Source: Rhynchonema sp. JSB1_4
Taxonomy: Eukaryota > Nematoda > Chromadorea > Monhysterida > Xyalidae
DNA: 64,000 nt
Assembly (NCBI GenBank): GCA_030248065.1
Contig: JASAMV010007351.1
Coordinates: forward strand, 1 to 64,000
Direction: 5' to 3'
A program made the translations under genes and the position numbers. The notes below the pieces were generated by a model. That model searched no databases. It saw nothing but the letters and a program-made list of their open reading frames with translations, and had not been told where the DNA came from. Below are positions 33,068 through 45,000 of the stretch, in pieces (within the stretch, counting starts at the first letter, position 1; the number at the start of each line of letters is the position of its first letter).

Positions 33068-36000
33068 ATGCTGCGCAACCCATGTGCCCGATGGCTGAGT
33101 CAGGTGGCTGCAGTCGCGTCAACAAGCACTGCATCCCCTACCGGCACTGTCAACGTACCGAAACGCATAAAGGTAACATTTGTGGTTGGATTTGAATGGT
33201 CAACGTTTTTCTGATGCGTGTATAAAAAATTTAAATACGGAATAAAAACGGAACATACTGATTGAATGCAAAAGAAACAACAAATGTAAATCCTGCGATT
33301 GCAGCGTTCACCAATCGCCATTCTCGAGGCGTTATCGTCTACCGTTGAGCCGGCAGAGCGACAGAAACACTACAAATTCGACCATGACCCATTTCTGATG
33401 CCGAGCATGAACAGAAGGGAGCTGAATTATGCGATCGCTAAGGAACAGGGCCGGCAAGTCGCCAGGTTGGCTAATAGTTCTCATTTTATTGTTTTTTATT
33501 CAGAAGCGGAACGCTTTTGCGAAATGATGCTTGAATCTGTGGAGTCTCTGTTTGATGATAGGGTGGAATTTTCGAAACGGTGTAAAGGTCAGTTGGGCGT
33601 AAAGGTCGGTGTAAAATTCGGTCGAAAGCTCGGTCGGCGTAGCTCGATGTAAACGTGAAACATTGCCTGTTATTCACGTGGAATGTTTCAAGTTTACACC
33701 GAGGTCTATCACACTGAGCTGTCGACCGAGTTTTCCACCGACCTTTACACCCAACTGACATTTACACCGTTTCGAAAATATCACCCATAGTGTGGGTAGC
33801 GTGGGTACAGCGGTAATTCGTTTCCACATTAGATGGCGTTCAGAAAAAAACTGTTACCACTGCTGTATGTGGGTACCATTTGCGACAGATATGCCAGAGG
33901 GACATACCCGCGTGTTGCAGTATGCGCCTGTCTGACTGACAAAAGTGTCATAATTACCGGCAACAAACCACTCACAGCCTGTCCGTTTGACCACAAACAT
34001 TCTTTTTGGTTGATTTCTTCGTTTTCGTTTCGTTTTACTTTTCATGGTTATAACCATTTCCGCGTCGGATTGTTTCTGTGAACTCTTTAGACCCTATTTG
34101 TAGCCTTGTTGAAACATTAATGACTCTCCGAAAGTTAGAAATCGAAAGTGCACATTTATTTATCGATCGCCATCAACATACAAGCATAGACGTAGACGGC
34201 AGGTTGGTTGATGTTACATGAATGATGATATAAGGTACGTGGGTAAAAACCATTTGACCGCGCGCGTCACATTTCAACGGTTTTTATGGGTGCCAAACGT
34301 TTGTTTGTTTGGTTTGGCCACGACAACTGCGGTATATGTGCGTTTTGTTGTCGTGTGCGTCAACTAAAGTGGACGTTTAACTATTGTGTTTCGAGGTTTG
34401 ACAGCGTTCCCTACTTTCATGATGTTGTCATCGCATAATATGTGTGCTGATGCAGCCATTTTGACTGCCTTGTTGTTTCAGGGAGATCGCTGCCGAATGG
34501 CCCACTCTGTTCATGTACGACAAGGACGAGCCTCGCATTGCAGCATTTAGACCCACCAAGAGACAGGGACAGGACGAGGGGGCGAGTGAGCTGGAGTTGT
34601 TGGATAGAATGGACAGGAAATGGGTTGGTTGGGGGTACGCACCATGTTTACCAACTAGGGTTAGAGAGATGACGCGTGTCGGGTGCCAAAAAGTGCAGGT
34701 GTCGGGTATTGGGCGCCTCCAGATGTCGGGTGTCGGTTTTTTGGGACCCGACGGCCGACACTTGCGGTTCAAAACATAATTTTTTTGAGAGAAGAATTTT
34801 TGAGAGAAAATTTTCTTCGAACCAAATGGTGCGCAGCACCATCTTTCAAATCTGCCTTGCAATTTGAAGTCGTTCATGCACACGCTGCAGGTGAGCAACA
34901 CGCTGGACGTCTACCAGAATTGTGTCGACCAGAACATTGCCCTGTCGCAAGACACAGTCATCAAATTGCTCGAATTCCTCTGCTATCACAATTGCATCGA
35001 ACCAACAATCACCGAGTCGGAATGGCCGCAGGAACGATGGTGGGCCAAGGGGATGCACTCGATTGTTTGTGGGGTACGGACATCGGGTAGCGAGCAGCGT
35101 AGTTCCTAGACTCTGGACGGGGGAGATAGCTGACCCTACGTCTATCTCGGTGTGGGAGCTACGATGCCTTCGAGGCGGGGACCCAAATTCAGGAATAACC
35201 CACCTCTTCAGATGAAAATGTGACGTACCGTTGCCCTTTTTGGAAAGACTTCGCTATAAAAAGTCTTTCACCTAAATTTGCTTATTTTAGGAGAAAATTT
35301 ATGGAGATAATGTACCCGAAGAGTGAGACGCGGATAGTATTTCACCGTGTGTACCCGAGAGGGCAGCGTGGGTACAGCGGTAATTCGTTTCCACATTAGA
35401 TGGCGTTCAGAAAAAACTGTTTCCAGGGTTTTGTTCTCCACTTAACAACGTTGTCCTTGGCGACAATATTGTCTTTCAATCAATTGCGGCATGTGGTGTT
35501 GTCCCCAGGCGCCAGTTCACTTTCTTACCGATAAAATTAATTCTCAATCAATTTGTATTGATGTTTCACCAGGCTTATTTAACCACAGGTACCGCCGCGT
35601 TGTGTCCCGTGAGGACGGTTTGGGTGCTGAAACATCGAAATGGCAAGTGGGCAATGCGGCTGAGCTGATATTCGATGAGCTGGATCCCAAAACTGCTGGT
35701 GCATATTCGGCCATGGTCGCTGGATGTTGTAAACACGGACGGGCCAGACAGGGCATACAATTGATGAAGGTCGGGATTGAATGGCAGGGATGTCTTTTGT
35801 TGCTTTGTTTTTGGTTTCAAATTGATTTCACAGAAGGCTTATTGTAACGGAAATAACTTATCGCTTTCATATCTTCCGCGTGGAAGATTTATGTGGCTGT
35901 GGAATTGTTGGCCAACAACAATAATGGCAAAAATTCTGGACAGCGCAACCGCCACCTGGGGTTGGGAATAGAAGGGAATATATGTTTCGGGAATAAAAGG

Positions 36001-39000
36001 GAATTTACGCACCGAGGTGGAGAGCGTCAAATACACTGTTGCGCAACTGCCCCTGGTATACTTGCGGGCCGAAAAAAACCGTTTTTTTCGAAAAAAACCG
36101 TTTTTTCCGAGGCCCGGAAAAATACGTTTTTATTTTTTCGGAAATTTTTCCAAGTGGCAACTTTTGGAAAAAAAGACGGTTTTTTTCCAAAAATTTCCGA
36201 GAAATTTTCCAAGGTTGCGAAAGGATGTTGTCAAAACCAATGTAAATCGACGCTAAACAGTTCTAAATGAGCACTTTTTAATCTCCAAGTGTATTTTTAG
36301 CCCGTTTCAGGCCATTTCCCGACAAAATTTTCTTCAAAATAGGCGTTTTTGGACCATGGGTATCCTTAAGTACTGGAAACATATTTGAAAAAAAAACGGT
36401 TTTTTTCCAAAAAATATATTTTGCGGAAAGATACGCAAGTATAGCCCCTGGCCCCGGTGGCGGTGACGCTGTCGAGCATTTGAGCCAATGAACGATTGTG
36501 CAACTCAACTACTATTGTCTGCTTTTGATTTGCGTTGAGTTGGCGTACAGTAATCAAATAATATGTTCTTGTCGTGATCTGTTCAATGATCAACTCCCAA
36601 TAGGGCCAATTCGCTCCATGGTGCACGGGCCGACCGGTTTTTTGTTTATGTGTAGCTCTTGCAAAAAAAACCAAAAAGAACGAAAAGGAGCGAAATGTAT
36701 AAGGATAGGAGTAGCCCAAAGACGGTAATTTCGAGGCATGTTGAAGTTAGCACGGACACTACAGTTATGTCTGTCTATGGGTGTTTTCAATGTTCATTGT
36801 GACTAAAATTGGTGCAGCAAGCCACATTGACATCGTCCGCGCATCACAAGGTTCTGAAGAAAAATTTTTCCCAACCTTTGTCAAAAATTAGAAAATTTTG
36901 TAAAAAGACCGATGTTTCCCGGAGGCTGAGGTTTTTTCGTTTTTTTCATGTCCCAGGTGGACCCGGTTTTTTCATGCAAAAATGTTTTTTCCATCCCTTT
37001 TGTGAAATGAAACTACACTGTGGTCATCAGTGTAGTTCCCGGTCAGGAGGGGGAGATAGCGGACCCTCCGTTTTTTTCAGAGGGGGCGACAGTGTACCCC
37101 CCGATGGGGAGGGGGAAGACCCAAATTCAGGAAAAAGTCACTTTTTGAGGTAGAAAATTTGACCTATTTTTGCCCCTTTTTGGAAAAAAATTTTCATAAA
37201 AGGATATTTCGGCGACTTTTGGCAACATTATCCGAAAAATCACACATTTTGGGCCTAAAAATGCTCATCTTAGGCGTAAAGATGCCTATTTTAGGCAAAA
37301 ATTGGGGGAGATAGTTACCCGGAGGGGGAGATAGGGGGATAGTGTACCACCTGATGGGGAGATAGCGTACCCGAGGGGGGACCCCCTCCCCCACAGGAAC
37401 TACACCGGTGGTCATGTGGGTTGCACTTGTGCGAAGTGAAGGCATCTTCTCATTGGGTTTTATCCGGTTCGGACTGTTCGGCAGGAATCTATAGCCCGAA
37501 CAGCCTCACATATATTTTATTTTATTTTTGTTTTTCAGCAAATGCGCCGTCAACAAATGATCCCAACGTTGGAAGCCTACAACCAAGTTCTGCTGTCAAT
37601 ACCGACCAGCGTGTCTGGCACGTTTGATGAGGTGATTATATCCATTTTATCATCTTCTTAGATTCTTTGTGATTGTACGAGTCACAGTGGCGTTGCTTTG
37701 TTGCATTCGTAAACCATCACGCAAAGTTTGGGCAACCGAATCAGATTGTGTACCAACTTTGAGGTGTGTTCTGCAAGTCATTGTGCATTTGGTGGACTCC
37801 TCCAACGTGTTCTTGTTTGTCTATGAATTGGCACCACTGTGCTGACTGCTGGGTGGTAGGACATCGTCGGTGCGACGCAACGGTTCCGTATCTTTTTGGG
37901 TCAGTGAACCTTTTGGGCCACCGTACTTTTCGGGCCATGTTACTTTTTGGGCTAGGTACTTTTCGGGCCACGGTGTACCGTAACTTTTGGGCCACATGTT
38001 TATTTTTACTCAAATGACAGCCTGAACCAGGATCACGTCCACAGCACCTGTGGCGAACTGATCTAGCGTATACTGTCATAAAGAACCGTTTTTTATTTTT
38101 CGTGGAAAAAAAACGGTTTTTGTCCGAGAAAAAAACCGTTTTTTTCCAAATATTTTTCCAGTACTTAAGAACGTAATTGCGAAAAATATAACAATTTCAG
38201 TGCAAAATTTTAACTTTTTGGCCCATTTTGGGCCGGTTAATTTTCGTGCTCGAGCCAATTTTTCACTAAAATCGAAAAACTCATCAGTTTTGCATTACAA
38301 TTTTTTGGCAAAATTGGAATAAAGTACCGATATTTTTCCGATCAAAAACCGAAAAGATACCCACGGAAAAATAAATGGAAAAGTATTCGGGTCTCGGGAA
38401 AAAAACGGTTTTTTTTCGGTTTTTTTTTTCGGAAAAAAACCGGTTTTTTTTTCCGCCTGCCAGTATAATCTAGCGTATACTGTCATAAAGAACCGCTTTT
38501 TATTTTTCGTGAAAAAAAACGTTTTTGTTTCGAAAAAAAACCGTTTTTTTCCAAATATTTTTCCAGTACTTAAGAACGTAATTTCGAAAAATATAACAAT
38601 TTCCAATTTCAGTGCAAAATTTGTTCGAAGTGACGAAAGTATTCTTGAAGAGTGTTGAAGTCAGTCGAAAACACTTGGTTTACACGCTTTTTGGCCCATT
38701 TTGGGTCGTTAATTTTCGTGCTCGAGCCAATTTTTCACCAAAATCGAAGAACTCATCAGTTTTGCATTACAATTTTTTTGGCAAAATTGGAATAAAAGTA
38801 CCGATATTTTTCCGATCAAAAACCGGAAAGGGACCCGCGGAAAAATAAATGGAAAAGTATTTGGGTCTCGGAAAAAAACGGTTTTTTTTCGGTTTTTTTT
38901 CTCGGAAAAAACCGGTTTTTTTTCGTCTGCCAGCATAATCTAGCGTCGATCATGTGAAAGTTGCACAACAGATGCCACATGCATTTTGGGCCAAGGTTTA

Positions 39001-42000
39001 GGCTTTTAGATTAAAAACATAAGTACTATGTGGGACACAGCTGTATAATATGTGGGTACCATTTGCGACAGACATGCCAGAGGGACATACCCGCGTGTTG
39101 CAGTATGCGCCTGTCTGACTGACAAAAGTGTCATAATTACCGGCAACAAAACACTCACAGCCTGTCCGTTTGACCACAAACATTCTTTTTGGTTGATTTC
39201 TTTTTTTTTATCAGCAGAAAACAGTGGATAGAGAACTATTTCTGTCAACTCTTTAGACCCTATTTGTAGCCTTGTTGAAACATTAATGACTCTCCGAAAT
39301 CGAAAGTGCACACTATTTATCGATCGCCATCAACACACAAGCATAGACGTAGACGGCAGGTTGGTTGATGTTACATGAATGATTATATAAAGTACGTGGG
39401 TAAAAACCTTTTGACGGCGCGTTTCAACCGTTTTTATGAGTGCCCACTCTTGATCACGGTGTAATTTTTTTGGGTTTTGTAAGCTGACTTTAGCATCTGG
39501 AACGAAGCCAGATTATTTTTGATCACAAAATCTGGTTACTTGTGTATGAAGTTGTTCGGGGGTTAACTGCGGATTGCGATCCAAAGTGTATTGCATGTTA
39601 AAAAATTGACTACAAAAGGATTCACTGTAGGTGAAATCAAACTTAGTGATCGGATCGGACCAGTTCTGTCTTGGTGACGTGACTTCTTTGAACTAAGGAT
39701 TTTTAGAAATTTAGTGATGCCACTCATTTCGGCCAGCGTAAAATATGTTCGCCGACCTAAGATGAATAACTTTTAAGCTGGAGGAATTTGTACTCCAGTG
39801 ATGTTCTTAACATCCTTAATGCAAGAAACACGCGTCACCAAGGCAAGTCACATTCGATCCGATCACCAAGTTGGTGTCGTTCTGTGTCTAAAGAGTGTAT
39901 TGCGTTGTTCTGATTTCCATATAAGTCGAAAGTGAGTGCCGTGGGAATAACTGTTTTATTAAATGTTTGAGCACAAGCGTCGCCCAATTTTATATACTGT
40001 ATGCGTATGCGCAAGCGATCATGTGAGTAAAAATAAACATGTTGCCCAAAAAGGTGTACACCATGCGCACGTGGCCCAAAAAGTGCATGGCCCAAAAGGT
40101 ACGTGGCCCGAAAGGTACCTGGTCCGAAATGTAACGTGGCCCAAAAAGTAACATGGGCCAAAAAGTGCGGTGGCCCAAAAGGATACGGAACCGACGCAAC
40201 CACCAAACCAAGCTTGCCAGCTGGTCCGGTCACTGAGGCGTTTGATGCATCGATAACATCTGTTAGCTTAATACTCAAGATTTGCCGCCCCATTTCGAAG
40301 ACGCTCAATAAATTTATCAAGAAATGTCGGTGAATGTGCGCAGTTTCAACTAGCTGCAATTTTGTGGTCGTGTCCGACCGAATGTCCCCGCACTCACGCA
40401 GGTGTACGCCTTCACAGTCGAGTGTCTGTCGTGCATGTCTGCTGATGGTGTACGTCCAAATGAGGCCACTCTCGCGGCCGTCACTGCCGTGCTTGCCAAT
40501 TATGCGCCACATAAACCGGCTGCCGATGCACTTGCGCCGGTGGGGGGGGGTGGTAATTGTTTTGTTTGTGTGGAAATGCGGTTTGGATCTTAAAAATATC
40601 CGAGGCTTTAGTTGCGCCGAGGCAGAATAGTTGCTGCCGAAAGTTTTTTCTACAGATTCGAACAAGTCCGAAAATCCGTGACAGATACGCATTTTTGTGT
40701 CTTTTCTTCGTAATCGTATGCAAGGCAGGGTGTGAAACTTAGGACACGAAAATAAATACGAAACGGTGTGTAAGCTACGGAAATAAAAAAATACGCACAA
40801 AATCGGAACAGGAAAGAGTGAGAAGGTGGCCGATGAACAGCTCACACCAAATCATATGATTGTTTGCCAAACGTCATACAGCTGCTGAGCGAAATGCGTG
40901 CATTAGGTGTGCACCCGTGTTTGGCCGTGTACGACGATTGTCTCAAAGTGTACCAAGCACATGACAATGGCTCGTGTTTGGCCGATTCACTTGAACAGGT
41001 CGGTGTTGGCCGCATTGTCATTGGTATCCCTGTTTGTCTGTGATTTTTGCGTTTGTCATTCGTTTAGCGAGAAAATGTTCTGCTATTAGCCTTTATAAAG
41101 CGCAGATCAGCGTTGAGGCACTACTTTTCGAACGTGCAGCTCCACGAAACTACAGGAAAGCAAATGTTTGTCACCCAGGGTTGGGCAAAAAAACGACGGC
41201 GTTTTTTCTTAAAAAACGACGTTTTTTTTTAAAAAACGCCTGGGTCGTTTTTCGTTTTTTTTTAAATCCTGAATTTCCTTGATTTTCCCTGATTTTTCAG
41301 GGAAAGTACCCTGATTATCAAGGAAAATCAATTTTTTTGTCCCATTTTGTTCAAAAAATTTTCGACCAATTTTTACTTTGTCGAGATACGTCGATTTATA
41401 CGGAGTTTGACTTTCAGTGATGACCCCGGCCAAAGTTGGTCCCACGATGCGAGTCTGATATGGGATCTTAGCAACTCGCTAGAAAAGGGTTGAAACCCGT
41501 TTATTTTGCCTCAGAACACATAGAATTACTTGATTTAACCAGGTTCTCTTCCCAACATGAGCCTTTTCCAATTTTTTTGGGGGCATATTTTGGTCATCTG
41601 GGCGTTTAAAAAAAACGTTTTTTTAAAAAAAACGATTTTTTGAAAAAAACGTTTTTTGCCCAACCCTGTTGTCACCAGAGTGTGACGCATTACACAGTAG
41701 GTACCAGCCCAGCTGGCTTCACCTCCAACGGTGGTTTATGCTTAGTCTAGTGTATGTGGCAGCCTGCGCCTATCATTAAGCCTAAGCCTAACTGCAGTCC
41801 TAGGCTTAGGCTTAGGTGTTACAGCAAAACTCACTGCTGTTGCATTATTAAGTCCAAAACCCAACTACCGTTGGGGGCGAACTGTGCTAGTGTCGCACTG
41901 TATTGTGGTGATTGCTTTGCACGCAGAAGCAGCCTAGCTGCTCGTTAATGTTATTACTGTGAAAAAAGTATTCGACATTCAGATTGTGAGCGATTTGGAA

Positions 42001-45000
42001 TCACGGCTGGACGCTTACGAAGAAGAGCGAGACACAAAAGTCGAAATCTCACCAACCGGAATTCCCATGGTGGGTATAACGTGCTGTTTTTAGTTTTGTC
42101 TAGTAATTCAAAGAATAATGATGTATAAATATTATAATTAGATTATTATATTAGAAAATTTTTTTCTATCGAAGATGAATATATTTGTTGGACCCGAGTT
42201 GAGTTGTGTTTTGTTGAACAAAATTAGCCGATTCATTGACACAGGTGTGTGAGCGTGACGGTCAGTTTTTCGTCTCGGCGCAACAAATGTGCGAGCGTCT
42301 GCACCACAAACAACTGGCCACGCGTGTCAACCACATTCTCAATCGCGACAACATGATCTTGTTTCTGCACGATTTTGTGCTCGCTGAAACGTGTGTTTAG
42401 GCCGCTCTCTGACAAAAGCAAAATGCAAAAAGTTTACAACACACTTTGCGTTTTGCTTTTGTCACAGAGCAAAAGCAAAGAGGTGACTTTTTGCTTTTTG
42501 CGTTTGTCAGAGAGAGGCCTAATGGTTTTTGTTTTGTTTATTGCTCTCAGTGACGCATAAAACCATGCAAGTAAATTAATGATAGAAGCACAGTTACAAG
42601 ACCGGGTGGGACAATTACGGAAATGAAAAAAGTTACAACACTGGTTATAACAAAACCACAGCAAATAAAAGCTACAAAAAGCGCCAAGGAGAGAGAAAGA
42701 TCACGGACATCAGGACAGATCACAGGACATGTTAACAGAACTGAAAATTATGAGGCCTAATGGTGATTTTCTGAGTTGCGGACAATTAATTCAACCTCAG
42801 TCTGGCCGGAAATATTCGAAATGTTTCCAGAAACACGAGCAAGACTTGCTGCCCGAAAGTGTTTTGTAGCTCCTATCGCGCCTGTCGGATGTTCTTTCAT
42901 GAAAATGTTTTTTTCAATGATACCGTTTAAAATTATCTGATGATCACAAACAACGGGTTCCATTTCTCCATAAATGGGCAAGGTATGTACATTCCAAAGT
43001 CTCTACGTTTTTCCAGATGGGCTTCGTTATCAGGTCCTCCACCTATCAGGGGTATGGTTGGGCGAAAAAAATATTTAAAAAAGGGTTATTGAAAAAATTT
43101 TTAAAAAAGGCATCAGCCACATAAAGGCATTGAAATACATGTAGGCAAACCACAACTGAACTGCAAAATATTCACCCGACTTTCCGACTTGCAGCTATTG
43201 TGCGTGCTACATGGAGACAATGTCAGCCACGGCCAGTGCCGATGAGCTCTACGCAGCCTGGACTGCGATGGTGCCTGCGAGGTACACGCCCGAATATAGC
43301 GTGGTCCAGAAGGTGGTGCAGAGTCTGGAACAGGAAGGCTAGTTGATGATATTAGCAATATTATTTATTTGTGTTTTTCTGTGTTTATTCATATTTGTTT
43401 GTCTGAGTTGGAAGGATCCCGTCTGCTGAACGCAACAGCAACTCCAATCGTGCTGCATTTTTTTGCGAAAGTTTCGTTCTTTTTTAGTCACTCACGCGGA
43501 CAATTCTTTCGTTTCCGTTGCGTTTCATTTCCAATTATCCCACAGTCCGTGTTGTGCTTTAGGTGCCTACGACTACATGGTGCATTTGTACTCGGACTTC
43601 GTCGATCTCGGCGTCACCACACCGAATGTCGCTATTCTCATGCGCTCGCTGTTGAGTTTGGATCTGAAGGTAGAAAATGGGAGTGTCAAATTGGCTCTCA
43701 CTTAATTTTCGTTCCGTATAATCAAATTGGGATCGCCTTACGTAAGGAAATGCGGAAGTTTGTCGTTTAATAACACGTGCAAACATCCCATCCCACGCTC
43801 TGTGTCCTACTTTTACGTTGGACCGCCCCAAGCTGTGCGGTTTGATACACCAGATTGGGTAATGACTTGTTTCGAAGTAAACGTTTGGCACGCCATACTG
43901 ACGTTTTCTTCACCGGCAACGCAGATCTGAGTGACATGAACATGCAGCGTAACCAAAAACGCCAATGCGCGGAATTTCGAATTTTCCCGGGGCTCTATTG
44001 CCAACATTGGTGTTTTGCGCAGACCCAGCCCGAGCCGGAGCAAATCAAAGCGCGACTGATTGGCATGACACGCGACTACCGTCGTCGTCTGAATGAGCAC
44101 ATTGTGGACGAGGCAAAGAACGCACGGCCGCCGCCTCCATTCTGCTTTTTCGTTAGTTTGTTTATTTATATTTTTGTATTTATTGAATCGTACCTGATTG
44201 AGCATCATGGCTGCGGGAACTGTTGGGCTTGGGTGTTTGTGGGACGGGTGCCTTTCATTGTGTTTTGGTGCTTGGGTTTGGGTTTTTTCCGGTGTTTGGG
44301 TGTCGAGTTTTTTCTTATTCGCATCAACATTGGGTTGAACCTGTGTTGTGTGGTTTTATGTGATCGGCAAAACATTTCCTGTTGTCATGTTGGAAAACAT
44401 GCGCTTTGACCTCCGGTTTTCAGTCGTGCTTCATCGTGTCTCGTGCAAACTCCCTGCATCTGCTCTGATTTCCATCTGTATGCGTTGAAGTGCGATGTTT
44501 CATTGACCACCAAGTGTTCATCATGATGGTCGCTCGCAATCAACTTTCCAATCACCCTTTACAACATGTATTCAGCACGTCGATACCGCATCGTTGCTGC
44601 TGCATATCGGTGAATACGAGCCTGCTTGGACCGAGCTGGCGCTGTTGCGTCAACATTTGTCTGAACGCGCCTTGTCCAGTCAGGGCACCGATCGAGTCAT
44701 GTCATTTGCGTTCGGTAGCGTGTCGAAATTGCTCGCCAAAATATTGGAGGTTCGCCACATTTTGCTCGATACATTTTTCGTGCTTATACTGATGTTCTTT
44801 GTCTATGACCCGATGGGCATGATAACAAATGCTAGCGTGCGCCAAAGTTTGACAATAATTACGTGCTCGATTAGTAACTACAGTGTCGGTGCGATAAACT
44901 TTTGAACATTGAAGTTCAAGCGCTGTGTAAGTTCATCCCATTTCGTTGCGCGACAATCAATACAATGATCATTTCAGATTCCGGATGCGTCCGGGCAGGC

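Noticed and set aside
33466..33652. Continuation of the PTCD3 exon 2 frame past 33465 for about 60 codons
   Set aside because: The donor at 33465 gives the phase that joins correctly to 34482 and matches the family; the extension enters the palindromic element at 33561.
35888..36020. A possible PTCD3 exon reading VAVELLANNNNG
   Set aside because: The exons ending 35769 and starting 37539 are both phase 0 and together reproduce a PPR motif, so no exon is needed; the low-complexity Asn run and the adjacent MITE suggest intron.
39835..40845. A 336-codon open frame on the minus strand
   Set aside because: It runs antisense over the GGCCCAAAAAGT repeat and over a real PTCD3 exon (40402-40539); its sequence has no domain and changes composition at the repeat edges.
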